Assembly: GCF_947495665.1 (NCBI RefSeq) | Contig: NZ_CANLZV010000007.1 | Location: 62,001 to 126,000, forward strand | DNA length: 64,000 nt | Direction: 5' to 3' | From: an uncultured Sunxiuqinia sp. | GTDB taxonomy: Bacteria; Bacteroidota; Bacteroidia; Bacteroidales; Prolixibacteraceae | Shown: positions 25,469-34,409 of the stretch, in pieces | Layout of the letters: each line of letters starts with the position of its first letter | How positions within the stretch are numbered: the stretch's first letter is position 1 | Position numbers and translations under genes: made by a program | Notes under the pieces: generated by a model | Databases searched by the model: none | The model's input: the letters and a program-made list of their open reading frames with translations, nothing else | Told to the model about the DNA's origin: nothing

Positions 25469-26272
25469 TTACCAGCTTCCGCCGGCACCACCACCGCCAA
25501 AACCGCCACCACCGAAGCCGCCGAAACCGCCACCGCCGAAGCTTCCGCCTCCACTGGAGAAGTTTCCAAACGAACCGCCATGGCTGCGTCCTGATCCCAT
25601 CATGTCGCCCATCAGCAACCAAAATGGCAAACTGCTTCCACGCGTTCCGGTGCTGTAATAGCGTCGTCGTCCGCGGAAAATGGGAATAATGAAAAAGAAA
25701 ATGATGAACAGCAAGAAGATAAACGGAAATCCGCCACTTCCTTCCGAGGCTTTTTCATGGTATTCCTGCGCCGTGAATTCGCCCCGGGCCAATCCCATGA
25801 TCACCTGTGTTCCGGCATATAAACCGCCAAAGGTGTCGCCTTGCTTAAAACGGGGAATCATCTCGTAGTCGATAATGTCGCGATTGGCCACAGCATCCGG
25901 AATAACCCCTTCCAGTCCATAGCCCACAGCAACAAAAATCTGCCCCCGCTCGTTGGCTGTTTTTGGTTTGAACAGCACCACCACGCCGTTATCCTTGTCC
26001 TTTTGTCCAATGCCCCACTCTTCGCCCAGGCGAAAAGCAAAGCTCGACGCATCGTAGCCATTCAGGCTAGGAACTGTTACGATGGCAATCTGGTTGGAGG
26101 TTTCGCGGGCAAACTGCGCCAGCTCCATTTCCATGCGCTGTTCCTCGGCATTGGAAAGCACATCGGCCAGGTCATTCACCAATCGCGGCGGATTAGGCCG
26201 TTCAGGCAAATCCTGGGCCGACACGGCCAGACTCAAAAAAAGTAATAGTAAAAATGAAAGTCTTTTTAACAT
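25469..26272 (-). CDS. TPM-domain membrane protein with Gly-rich tail
   Basis: The 267-residue protein has a signal peptide (about 1-19, ending SAQ), a TPM domain (about 28-155; LVNDLADVLS, QIAIVTVPSLNGYD, DNGVVVLF), one membrane segment (about 180-200, FIFLLFIIFFFIIPIF) and a Gly/Ser-rich tail that ends GGGGAGGSW. This is the YgcG-like layout that follows lemA in many bacteria. TPM domains have been linked to photosystem II repair in plants and to membrane quality control in bacteria; the bacterial activity is not settled. It is the last of three genes, 6 bases after the second TPM gene. Confidence 0.88.
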   Translation of the reverse strand: MLKRLSFLLLLFLSLAVSAQDLPERPNPPRLVNDLADVLSNAEEQRMEMELAQFARETSNQIAIVTVPSLNGYDASSFAFRLGEEWGIGQKDKDNGVVVLFKPKTANERGQIFVAVGYGLEGVIPDAVANRDIIDYEMIPRFKQGDTFGGLYAGTQVIMGLARGEFTAQEYHEKASEGSGGFPFIFLLFIIFFFIIPIFRGRRRYYSTGTRGSSLPFWLLMGDMMGSGRSHGGSFGNFSSGGGSFGGGGFGGFGGGGFGGGGAGGSW

Positions 26273-26278
26273 GCTACG

Positions 26279-26719
26279 CTATTTTTTTCCGAATGATATT
26301 TCATCCGACAATTCATTGACATCATCCGTTTGATAAGGGAAATGGGCTTTTAGCTGCTCGCCGGCCTTCTCTATTCCCTCAGCCAAACCTTCAGCAAACC
26401 GGCCTTCTTTAAACTTCGAAAGCATGTGCTCTTTAATTTCATCCCAGAAATCGGCCGGAACCTTGGCGTTAATGCCGGCATCGCCCAAAATGGCAAACTT
26501 CCGGTCGCTTACGGCCAAGTAAAACAACACCCCGTTTCGAAGGGCTGTTTTGTGCATCGCTAACTTTTCAAACCAATAGGCCGCACGGTCAAGCACATCT
26601 TCCGGGCATTTGCCCTCCACATGCACCCGAACCTCGCCCGAAGTGTTCAACTCGGCTGCTTTTACGGCATCGGTAATTTGTTTTTTCTCTTTGTCTGTAA
26701 AAAAATCTTGTACTGACAT
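26279..26719 (-). CDS. TPM-domain protein, soluble form
   Basis: The 146-residue protein is a second TPM domain without signal peptide: TSGEVRVHVEGKCPEDVLDRA, NGVLFYLAVSDRKFAILGDAGIN, then a helical end. It lies between lemA (11 bases upstream) and the larger TPM gene (6 bases downstream). Such pairs are common, so a joint function at the membrane is likely. Confidence 0.88.
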   Translation of the reverse strand: MSVQDFFTDKEKKQITDAVKAAELNTSGEVRVHVEGKCPEDVLDRAAYWFEKLAMHKTALRNGVLFYLAVSDRKFAILGDAGINAKVPADFWDEIKEHMLSKFKEGRFAEGLAEGIEKAGEQLKAHFPYQTDDVNELSDEISFGKK

Positions 26720-26730
26720 GGTTTATTGTT

Positions 26731-27324
26731 TTAGTCGAAACTTACTTCAGGGGCTTTCTCAGCGCCTTGATCTGCTTCAAAGTAGGCTTTCTTTTCAAAG
26801 CCGAAAAGATTGGCATAAATATTCTTTGGGAAAGAGCGAATGTAGGTATTGAATGCGCGGGCACTCTCGTTAAACTTCCGACGCTCTACCGTAATCCGGT
26901 TTTCGGTGCCTTCCAGCTGAGCCTGTAAATCCAGGAAACTCTGGTTCGCTTTCAGGTCAGGATACCGCTCTACAACCACCATCAGTCGGCTCAACGCTGA
27001 ACTCAAACCGGCCTGCGCTTGCTGAAACTGTTGCAAAGACTGCTCATTCAGATTTTCGGGATTCACATTAACCGAAGTGGCTTTCGAACGCGCTTCAATC
27101 ACACCTTCCAAGGTTTCCTGCTCGTGTGAGGCGTAACCCTTTACGGTATTCACCAGGTTCGGAATCAAATCAGCCCGCCGCTGATACACGTTTTCTACCT
27201 GTGCCCAGCTGGCATTGACGGCTTCATCCTGAGTAACCATCGTATTATAAGTCCCCTTAACCGAGGAGTACATCAACAACACAACAACTGCAATAGCAGC
27301 TAAAATGATCCAAGTCTTCTTCAT
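26731..27324 (-). CDS. lemA: LemA family protein
   Basis: The 197-residue product has an N-terminal membrane anchor (about 5-20), then the LemA helical bundle: NTMVTQDEAVNASWAQVENVYQRRADLIPNLVNTVKGYASHE is the family signature, and ENRITVERRKFNESARAFNTYIRSFP lies near 140. Most of the protein is expected outside the membrane. LemA proteins are conserved but their molecular role is unknown. It heads the lemA-TPM-TPM operon. Confidence 0.95.
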   Translation of the reverse strand: MKKTWIILAAIAVVVLLMYSSVKGTYNTMVTQDEAVNASWAQVENVYQRRADLIPNLVNTVKGYASHEQETLEGVIEARSKATSVNVNPENLNEQSLQQFQQAQAGLSSALSRLMVVVERYPDLKANQSFLDLQAQLEGTENRITVERRKFNESARAFNTYIRSFPKNIYANLFGFEKKAYFEADQGAEKAPEVSFD

Positions 27325-27453
27325 ATTTTTTTAATTAAAGCCAAAACTCAAGAATTAAGATTGTCAGATATTCTGATTTTCGGACGGCAGTCCCGGTTTT
27401 TAAAATCGCTATCCTTTATCTCCAAATTCTTTTGTCATGGGTGTTTTATATTC

Positions 27454-27482
27454 CAAAATTATTTATTCATAGTTTAATTCAA
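27454..27482 (-). promoter_or_regulatory. Candidate promoter of the lemA operon
   Basis: On the minus strand TTG (27482-27480), 18 bases, then TAATTTTG (27461-27454) fits the TTG-N19-TAnnTTTG consensus apart from one base in spacing. It lies 130 bases upstream of lemA. Confidence 0.5.
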
Positions 27483-27524
27483 CATTCTATCACTACAACA
27501 ATTGGTCTGCGCGTTCCTCCCTCC

Positions 27525-27561
27525 TCAATCCTTCAATCCTTCAATCCTTCAATCCTTCAAC
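27525..27561. repeat. Four 8-bp direct repeats (TCAATCCT) upstream of hutU
   Basis: TCAATCCT is repeated at 27525, 27533, 27541 and 27549, and a partial fifth follows. The rest of the 27325-27716 interval holds the lemA promoter and A/T-rich DNA; no other gene or RNA structure was recognised there. Confidence 0.85.
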
Positions 27562-27716
27562 TTAATCGTAAGCTTTCGAATATCTGAACGTCTAAAACCG
27601 AATATCCGGTGTATAAATATTACAAAACCGAATGAAAATCAATGTTTCTTTTCGGGGAAAGTCCCAAATTTGTCGTCAGAGCTAATTATTCAAAAGGTGA
27701 ACCAAAAAATCCGGTT

Positions 27717-29717
27717 ATGACAAAATTCGAATTTCAAGCAGCAATCCGAGAAGGTATTCCAAATCCACTTCCCCCTAAAAAAGCCTATGAACCGGCTATC
27801 AATCACGCTCCCAAGCGAAAAGACATTCTATCAAAAGCTGAAAAAATTCAAGCATTAAAAAATGCACTGCGTTATTTCCCGGAAGAGCAACATGCCATTT
27901 TGGCACCTGAGTTCGCTGAAGAACTCAACACTTATGGGCGAATCTACATGCTTCGACTTCGTCCGGATTACGAGATGAAAGCCCGGCCAATTAGCGACTA
28001 CCCTGCTCATTCCACCCAAGCAGCCAGTATCATGCTAATGATCCAAAACAACCTGGATTATGCCGTGGCCCAACATCCACACGAGCTCATTACCTACGGA
28101 GGCAATGGAGCTGTGTTTCAAAACTGGGCTCAGTACCGCCTTTGCATGAAATACTTGTCTGAAATGACAGATGAGCAAACCCTTGTTTTATACTCAGGCC
28201 ATCCGATGGGACTTTTCCCATCACATCCCAATGCGCCACGGGTAGTAGTCACCAATGGGATGGTGATCCCGAACTATTCCGGACGCGACGATTACGAACG
28301 AATGAATGCCCTTGGAGTCACGCAATACGGACAAATGACTGCCGGCTCATTCATGTATATCGGGCCGCAAGGGATTGTGCATGGAACCACCATTACCGTG
28401 ATGAACGCCGCTCGCCTGCAAGGAGCCACCGACATGGCTGGAAAAATCTTCGTTTCTTCCGGCTTAGGCGGTATGTCAGGTGCTCAGCCCAAAGCAGCTA
28501 AGATTGCCGGTATGGTTGGAGTCGTTGCTGAGATTAACCCCAAAGCCACACAGGTTCGCCATGAGCAAGGCTGGGTTGACGAGGTTTATGAAAATTTGGA
28601 TGAGCTAATCGTTCGGATGCAGGAAGCCAAACAAAACAAAGAAGCGGTTTCAATTGCTTACCAAGGTAACATTGTTGATTTGTGGGAGAAATTTGCGAAC
28701 GAAAATATTGTGGTTGATCTCGGTTCAGATCAAACATCACTGCACAACCCATTTGGAGGTGGCTACTATCCTGCCGGAATCGATTTTGAAACAGCCAAAC
28801 AAATGCTTGCCGAACAACCTGAACAATTTAAAGAAGAAGTTTATAAAACCCTGCGCCGGCATGTTGCAGCAATCAATAAACTGACTTCAAAAGGCATGTA
28901 TTTCTGGGACTATGGTAATGCCTTCCTATTGGAAGCTGGCCGTGCCGGAGCGGATGTGTTTAAAGCGGATCAGCAATTCCGTTACCCATCCTATGTCCAA
29001 GATATTATGGGCCCGCTGTTCTTCGATTACGGCTTTGGCCCTTTCCGCTGGGTATGTACTTCGGGAGATCCCATTGACCTGGCGCAAACAGATGAAATTG
29101 CTGCAGAAGTACTGCGCGAAATCTACCAACATTCTCCCGCTGAAATTCAATCGCAAATGCAGGACAACATTCATTGGATTGAAGAAGCAGGTAAAAATCA
29201 ATTGGTTGTTGGTTCTCAAGCCCGTATCCTTTATGCCGATGCAGAAGGACGCATCAAACTGGCACAAGCTTTTAACCAAGCAATTCGGGATGGAAAGATC
29301 TCTGCTCCGATTGTTCTGGGGCGCGACCACCACGATGTTTCAGGAACGGACTCGCCTTACCGCGAAACATCAAACATCTATGATGGCTCTGCCTTTACGG
29401 CTGATATGGCCATCCAGAACGTCATTGGGGACTCATTCCGGGGAGCAAGTTGGGTTTCCATTCACAATGGCGGTGGCGTTGGCTGGGGCGAGTCAATCAA
29501 CGGCGGCTTTGGTCTCACCATTGATGGCAGTGCCGAATCTGACAAACGCTTAGCAATGATGCTTCATTGGGATGTGAATAATGGGATTGCCCGTCGTAAC
29601 TGGGCTGGGAACTCATCGGCTGTTTTTGCCATTAAGCGAGCCATGGAAGCCAATCCCAACCTTAAGGTCACCTTACCTCATGAAAGCTCTGACGAGGTTT
29701 TAAAAGGGCTGTTTTAG
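27717..29717 (+). CDS. hutU: Urocanate hydratase
   Basis: The 666-residue enzyme hydrates urocanate to imidazolonepropionate in histidine breakdown, using tightly bound NAD. The sequence shows YSGHPMGLFPSH, the NAD-binding SSGLGGMSGAQPKAAK segment, and the active-site region FGPFRWVCTSGD with its Cys, then a C-terminal SIHNGGGVGWGESINGG segment. The length matches the longer urocanase form. The ATG at 27717 (MTKFEFQAAI) was chosen; an upstream ATG at 27642 adds 25 unrelated residues. No hutH, hutI or formimidoyltransferase gene is nearby, so the rest of the pathway must lie elsewhere. Its stop overlaps the convergent kinase gene by 4 bases. Confidence 0.95.
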   Translation: MTKFEFQAAIREGIPNPLPPKKAYEPAINHAPKRKDILSKAEKIQALKNALRYFPEEQHAILAPEFAEELNTYGRIYMLRLRPDYEMKARPISDYPAHSTQAASIMLMIQNNLDYAVAQHPHELITYGGNGAVFQNWAQYRLCMKYLSEMTDEQTLVLYSGHPMGLFPSHPNAPRVVVTNGMVIPNYSGRDDYERMNALGVTQYGQMTAGSFMYIGPQGIVHGTTITVMNAARLQGATDMAGKIFVSSGLGGMSGAQPKAAKIAGMVGVVAEINPKATQVRHEQGWVDEVYENLDELIVRMQEAKQNKEAVSIAYQGNIVDLWEKFANENIVVDLGSDQTSLHNPFGGGYYPAGIDFETAKQMLAEQPEQFKEEVYKTLRRHVAAINKLTSKGMYFWDYGNAFLLEAGRAGADVFKADQQFRYPSYVQDIMGPLFFDYGFGPFRWVCTSGDPIDLAQTDEIAAEVLREIYQHSPAEIQSQMQDNIHWIEEAGKNQLVVGSQARILYADAEGRIKLAQAFNQAIRDGKISAPIVLGRDHHDVSGTDSPYRETSNIYDGSAFTADMAIQNVIGDSFRGASWVSIHNGGGVGWGESINGGFGLTIDGSAESDKRLAMMLHWDVNNGIARRNWAGNSSAVFAIKRAMEANPNLKVTLPHESSDEVLKGLF

Positions 29718-31888
29718 GCTTGATCTGCCCTGTATTTTTTTAGCGTAAAACTGAAGGTACTTCCGCGTCCTACTCGGGATTGAATTTCTAGTTTCCCGCC
29801 GTTCATTTCGATGAACTCGCGGCATAAAACCAGACCAAGTCCCGAGCCTTTTTCGTTGCTCGTACCATAAGTTGACAAGTGGTCGTTGGGATCTAAAAGC
29901 CTCGGGAGGTCGTTCTCTGCAATGCCAACACCGGTGTCCTTGATACTTACTTCGATGAAATTGGCATCCACCGGTTTTACAAGGATGTCAACTTTCCCAT
30001 TTTCCGGTGTAAATTTCAGGGCATTCGAGAGTAGGTTACGAACAACCAGATCAACCATGTTGTGGTCCGCATAAACCAGCACTTCTTCAGGAATGTTTGC
30101 CTTCAAGTCAATCTTTTTACGGGTGGCAGTTCGCGAATTTAAAATGATGTTATTCTTAATCACCAGATTTAGCTTCAGCTTCTCCGGTTTAAATTGAATG
30201 CTGTTTTTCTGCGCTTTAGCCCATAAAAGTAAATTATCCAGTAAAAAATAAGTACTCTCTGCTTCATCGCGAAGTTCCTCAAGAATCTGACTGCGCAGTG
30301 CTTCATCAAACATTTCCGGAAATTCGGCCAACTGGCTCACCATGTCTTTAAAGGCTCCTATCGGGTTCCGCAAATCATGCCCGATAATCGACAGAAACTT
30401 ATCCTTGGTCTGATTAACCCGCAGCAACTCTTCATGCTGTTCAATAATTTGCTTATTCTTCTGTTGCAACAAGTCATTCGCTCTTTTCCGGGCTTTATTG
30501 TAGCTTAACGAAAGGCCCACCAAAGCCAGCAGCAATGCAATGGCAACAATAAATGTTCGTGATTGAGACTTTTGCTTGATCAGCTGCAAATCTTTGATTT
30601 CATTATCCTTCTGCAGCAACTCAATTTCATTTTCTTTTTCTGAAAGATCCAACTCCGCCCGGTGAAGAGCCAATTGATGGGTTTGCTTCTCCAGTTTCAG
30701 GGAGTCAGCAATTGCCACATATTTTTTGTAATTCTCCAAAGCCCCGCTATCGTCTTTTTGTTTCTGAAGAATTTCTGATTTCAAGAGATAGGCTTTTTGA
30801 ATTAACTCTTTCAAACCAATAGCCTTCGCCTCAATCAAACAGGCATCTACTATTTCATTGGCCCGAACCAGCTTGTCTTCATGCATATTAACCTGAGAAA
30901 GAATCAGATTGGCATTAATCTCTCCCTCCTTCATACCAAGTGAGTCAAAAACATGCAGGGATTGATTGGCATAATCGCGCGCCAACGAATTATTGCCTTT
31001 TAGCAAATAGGTCTCAGCCAATCCTACCTTTCCAATAGCCAGGTAAAAGTCGCTGATTGAGTTGTTCTCTGCCAGGTCAAAAATCTGATCGTAGTACTGC
31101 AGGGCCATGTCATACTGCCCTTTATCTTTGTATATTTCGCCAATGTTATTCAAGACAACCACCTTTCCAAGCAAATCGCCCGAGACTTCATAGGCACGAA
31201 GCGTTTTACGATAATACTTTAAGGCCAGATCATAGTCACGCCAGGCATGATAGTTGACTGCAATATTGTTCATGATTCGCGCTACAACAGGCGCATTGCC
31301 CGAAGACTCAAAATAAGCCAAAGCTTCTGTCATATAGCGCAATCCGCCGGCTCGGTCGCCTTGGTTGGTTAAAAGAGATCCGATGTTTAACTTGGCCCGG
31401 GCCTCCCAGTCGGGTAAACCTGCCTGCGTTGCCTTTTCCAGGGTTTCCTTAAACAACTCCATGGCTTTGGCATAATTTCCGGTATTCATATGAAAGGCAG
31501 CCAAAGCACTTAACCCAATGCTGATATACTTGGCATTTTTTATTTTGCGGGCAAGGGACAATGCGGGGGTAATAAACTCTTCTCCTTTGTTAAATTCACC
31601 GATTGCAATATAGCCGGTACCAATTAACAGCTTAGCATAACAGAGTTCATTTGACCTGTCGGAGTCAGCTAACAAAGCAAGTGCTTTTTCTCCATACTCA
31701 ATCGTTTTTTCCGGAGTAAGATACAGGTAAGCGTCTGCCAATTCAAGGCTGGCATCAGCCAGATCAGCACCATGCAAACGGGGTAAAACCTCAAGCAGAC
31801 TATCTATTTTTGAAGTTTGGACCTGCCCATGAATGGAAGTCATGGAGCTAAACAAAAGAAGAAAAAAACTTAATACTAGTTTCCTCAA
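29714..31888 (-). CDS. TPR sensor histidine kinase
   Basis: The 724-residue protein has a signal peptide (MRKLVLSFFLLLFSS), about seven tetratricopeptide repeats (about 35-390, e.g. GEIYKDKGQYDMALQYYDQIF), a coiled coil, one membrane segment (about 447-464) and a cytoplasmic kinase core. The phospho-acceptor is His504 in SIIGHDLRNP. ATPase motifs follow: NLLSNALKFT (N box), DTGVGI (G1) and GSGLGLVLCREF (G2). This is a typical Bacteroidota sensor with a periplasmic TPR domain that probably binds a protein or peptide signal. No response regulator gene is adjacent. It converges on hutU. Confidence 0.9.
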   Translation of the reverse strand: MRKLVLSFFLLLFSSMTSIHGQVQTSKIDSLLEVLPRLHGADLADASLELADAYLYLTPEKTIEYGEKALALLADSDRSNELCYAKLLIGTGYIAIGEFNKGEEFITPALSLARKIKNAKYISIGLSALAAFHMNTGNYAKAMELFKETLEKATQAGLPDWEARAKLNIGSLLTNQGDRAGGLRYMTEALAYFESSGNAPVVARIMNNIAVNYHAWRDYDLALKYYRKTLRAYEVSGDLLGKVVVLNNIGEIYKDKGQYDMALQYYDQIFDLAENNSISDFYLAIGKVGLAETYLLKGNNSLARDYANQSLHVFDSLGMKEGEINANLILSQVNMHEDKLVRANEIVDACLIEAKAIGLKELIQKAYLLKSEILQKQKDDSGALENYKKYVAIADSLKLEKQTHQLALHRAELDLSEKENEIELLQKDNEIKDLQLIKQKSQSRTFIVAIALLLALVGLSLSYNKARKRANDLLQQKNKQIIEQHEELLRVNQTKDKFLSIIGHDLRNPIGAFKDMVSQLAEFPEMFDEALRSQILEELRDEAESTYFLLDNLLLWAKAQKNSIQFKPEKLKLNLVIKNNIILNSRTATRKKIDLKANIPEEVLVYADHNMVDLVVRNLLSNALKFTPENGKVDILVKPVDANFIEVSIKDTGVGIAENDLPRLLDPNDHLSTYGTSNEKGSGLGLVLCREFIEMNGGKLEIQSRVGRGSTFSFTLKKYRADQA

Positions 31889-31948
31889 AGCAAAAACTTT
31901 AATATTACTAGTAAAAATAACCTTAATTTATCTGTTTTTCCAAATTTT

Positions 31949-32281
31949 TTAGGAGAACATTAACTGATAAGGTCTGGCTAACTGCTCCTGGAGTTCATGA
32001 ATACTGAAACTTCTGCTCTTCCGAATATACTCATGCCCGTCTAGAATCACCTGAAGGGTTGGCACCACAAAAATACGGTTTTGGGCCGCCAACTCCGGCG
32101 ACTCATTGAGATTGACATAGGCCAGCTTAACCTTTGGAAAGTGCTGCCGGATCATTTCTCCCACTTTCGGTTTCAGCACTTTGCATACCTGGCACTCAAC
32201 CGTTGAATAGTATACCAAAAGCGCAGGTTCATTGGCAACCAGCGCTTGATATTCTTCCAGTGTTTGAATGGTTTGATACAT
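31949..32281 (-). CDS. Thioredoxin-fold protein with CQVC motif
   Basis: The 110-residue protein has a thioredoxin fold with the redox motif CQVC in YYSTVECQVCKVLKP, and the cis-Pro segment VVPTLQVI. It lacks the WCGPC motif of standard thioredoxins, so a monothiol or dithiol reductase of different potential is expected. The ATG at 32281 starts 1 base after the TGA of the CoA-binding gene. It is the last gene of the porV-ispF operon. Confidence 0.8.
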   Translation of the reverse strand: MYQTIQTLEEYQALVANEPALLVYYSTVECQVCKVLKPKVGEMIRQHFPKVKLAYVNLNESPELAAQNRIFVVPTLQVILDGHEYIRKSRSFSIHELQEQLARPYQLMFS

Positions 32282-32282
32282 A

Positions 32283-32645
32283 TCAGTAGGCCCCAATGCT
32301 TAATAACACCAATGTACAGGCTTCTTCGGCCTCTATTCCTTTGTGCTCCAGTTTTTGAATCAACTCCTGGTTTTCAGTTCCCGGATTGAAAATAACCCGT
32401 CGGGGATTTAACTCAAAAAGGTAATCGTAATAATCGGGCTGATGGCGCGGCCCCACATAAAGCGTTACTGTATCAATTTCGGAGTAAGGCTTTTTAGACG
32501 TGTCAAACTCAACATCTTCCACTTTTCCTGCACGTGGAGCAATGGCCACCACCGGGTGTCCGTTGTTGCGTAAAGCTTTGATCGCCTTATGAGAATAACG
32601 ATCGGGGTTTTCGCTGGCCCCAATGACCAAGGTATTTTTTTTCAT
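32283..32645 (-). CDS. CoA-binding domain protein (YccU-like)
   Basis: The 120-residue protein is a single CoA_binding_2 Rossmann domain: LVIGASENPDRYSHKAIKALRNNGHPVVAI, later YVGPRHQPDYYDYL and NPGTENQELI. Proteins of this family bind CoA or acyl-CoA; their role is unclear. Its ATG overlaps the ispF stop in an ATGA, which indicates translational coupling. Confidence 0.88.
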   Translation of the reverse strand: MKKNTLVIGASENPDRYSHKAIKALRNNGHPVVAIAPRAGKVEDVEFDTSKKPYSEIDTVTLYVGPRHQPDYYDYLFELNPRRVIFNPGTENQELIQKLEHKGIEAEEACTLVLLSIGAY

Positions 32646-33130
32646 GATTCTTTTTTCACTAATAAGACAACAGCATGCGCCGACATGCCTTCTTCTCTTC
32701 CTTCAAAACCAAGTTGCTCGGTGGTCGTTGCTTTTATTGAAATGGCCTGATCATCAGCCTGCAGCACTTCCGTCAGCTTTTGCTCCATCAAAGGAATATG
32801 ATTTTTCAACTTAGGTTTTTGGGCTGCAATGGTAATATCTGCATTCCCCAATACGTAGCCTTTACTTTCGACCAACTCTTTTACTTTGGCCAGCAATATT
32901 TTACTATCCACATTTTTAAAATCGGCTGAATTATCAGGAAAGTGATAACCAATGTCGCGAAGCTTCACGGCTCCGAGCATCGCATCACATAAAGCATGAA
33001 TAATCACATCGCCATCGGAATGGGCAACGGTTCCTTTATCATGTTCAATAAGGATCCCTCCCAACCACAGGCTTTCTCCGACAGCTAAACGATGAACATC
33101 GTAGCCGTACCCAATACGAAATGGCATCAT
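32642..33130 (-). CDS. ispF: 2-C-methyl-D-erythritol 2,4-cyclodiphosphate synthase
   Basis: The 162-residue enzyme makes MEcPP in the non-mevalonate isoprenoid pathway. Zinc-site motif GYGYDVHRL (Asp and His), the substrate-binding HSDGDVIIHALCDAMLGA, DIGYHFPDN and C-terminal ATTTEQLGFEGREEG are all present. It starts with an ATGA overlap with porV and overlaps the next gene in the same way. Presence of ispF shows that isoprenoid units, which the terpenoid cluster at 338-6516 would consume, come from the MEP route. Confidence 0.96.
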   Translation of the reverse strand: MMPFRIGYGYDVHRLAVGESLWLGGILIEHDKGTVAHSDGDVIIHALCDAMLGAVKLRDIGYHFPDNSADFKNVDSKILLAKVKELVESKGYVLGNADITIAAQKPKLKNHIPLMEQKLTEVLQADDQAISIKATTTEQLGFEGREEGMSAHAVVLLVKKES

Positions 33131-34299
33131 CGGCGTTGGTTGTTAAAAGATTCGAAATCAAATGAAAGTGTAAAACGTAAGGTGTTTTCAAGCGGATGAT
33201 TCCGCACCGTTGGTATCAGGTAAGAAAAATCGAGGGCAAAAACATTCAATCTTAAGCCCGCTCCTGCTGTCATGAATTTCCGGTTTCCTTTATTTTCATT
33301 CTCATAAAAATAACCAACGCGCAAGGCAAACTGCTTGTTGTACCAATATTCAGCCCCCACGGCATAGCTAATCTCCTGCAATTCTTCTTTCAGCCCGCCG
33401 GGCGCATCGCCAAATGAACTGAAGATACCGGAAATTACCGATTTATCCTCGCTAAAACCACCTTCCACAATATCAACTGAATCTGTACTTGGTGTAGGAA
33501 CCAATAATTTATTGATATCAAAATAAAAACCGATGGTGTTGTATTGATCCATCTCGGTTTGATAACCGACTCCCAACTTCAGGTTGGTAGGAATAAAGTC
33601 TTTGGTTTGCCCGTCGGTATAGGAAATTTTACTACCGATGTTGGAAATATTAATACCGGCCGAAAAAACGGACTCCTTCCGGTTCACCCGCATTTCATTC
33701 TGGTAATAAAACGCAATGTCAGCTGCGTAAGAATTACCTGCTGTTGATGGCACTCCATTAACCAACTGCCCGCCGGTTAAATCCGACCGGATGTAACGCA
33801 TGGCCACCGATCCGGAAAAATGGTCGCTTAATAAACGCGTGTAAGCCACATCAATCGCAAACTCATTGGGACTTTGCTGACCTTGAAAATCACCATAATC
33901 ACTCATAAACGAAATGTCGCCCAATGAAAAATAACGGAGCGAAGCACTGAGCGCTTGTAAGTCATCCAGGCGTTTATACCCCACCAGGTAGGCCAGGTTA
34001 ATGTCATCAACCAGGTTGCGCAGCCAAGGGGTATAAGAAAGAGCAACCCCCATCTCGCTATCGATAAAAGCATATTTCGCAGGATTCCAATGCTGAGAAT
34101 TCATGTCTGGCGTAGAGGCAACTCCGGCGTCTCCCATTGCTCCGGCCCGTGAGTCAGGCGCAATTGTCAGAAAAGGCACACCGGTTAAAATTGTGTTAGC
34201 TCCTGTTGTTGATGAAGTGGCCTGTGCAAAAGTCTCGTTGGAGAAGAGCATAAGTCCAATCAAAAAAGCAAGAACTGTAAATCGTTTTTTCATTATCAC
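33127..34299 (-). CDS. porV: Type IX secretion outer-membrane protein PorV
   Basis: The 390-residue protein has a signal peptide (cut after about AQA, residue 27) and a FadL-like beta-barrel. The conserved start FLTIAPDSRAGAMGDAGVAS followed by NSQHWNPAKYAF is the PorV/LptO signature, and alternating beta-strands continue to the C-terminal FDFESF. PorV shuttles C-terminal-domain cargo from the SprA translocon to the PorU sortase. It heads an operon with ispF, the CoA-binding protein and a thioredoxin-like gene. porU lies 110 bases upstream on the same strand, and porU-porV adjacency is known from other Bacteroidota. Confidence 0.93.
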   Translation of the reverse strand: MIMKKRFTVLAFLIGLMLFSNETFAQATSSTTGANTILTGVPFLTIAPDSRAGAMGDAGVASTPDMNSQHWNPAKYAFIDSEMGVALSYTPWLRNLVDDINLAYLVGYKRLDDLQALSASLRYFSLGDISFMSDYGDFQGQQSPNEFAIDVAYTRLLSDHFSGSVAMRYIRSDLTGGQLVNGVPSTAGNSYAADIAFYYQNEMRVNRKESVFSAGINISNIGSKISYTDGQTKDFIPTNLKLGVGYQTEMDQYNTIGFYFDINKLLVPTPSTDSVDIVEGGFSEDKSVISGIFSSFGDAPGGLKEELQEISYAVGAEYWYNKQFALRVGYFYENENKGNRKFMTAGAGLRLNVFALDFSYLIPTVRNHPLENTLRFTLSFDFESFNNQRR

Positions 34300-34319
34300 T
34301 ATTTCAAGGTATTGAATTG

Positions 34320-34350
34320 CAAATATAGATCATCGTAAAAGAGTTCCCAA
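34320..34350 (-). promoter_or_regulatory. Candidate promoter of the porV-ispF operon
   Basis: On the minus strand TTG (34350-34348), 20 bases, then TATATTTG (34327-34320), close to the TTG-N19-TAnnTTTG consensus. The leader to the porV ATG would be about 15 bases. Confidence 0.6.
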
Positions 34351-34409
34351 GCAGGAAACCCAAAATGGAGAACGTAGCGTAAGGCGTAAAAAGTATATCA
34401 CAGAACAAA

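Noticed and set aside
25263-25658. Plus-strand proline-rich open frame opposite the TPM gene
   Set aside because: The proline run is the antisense of the Gly-rich tail of the TPM protein.
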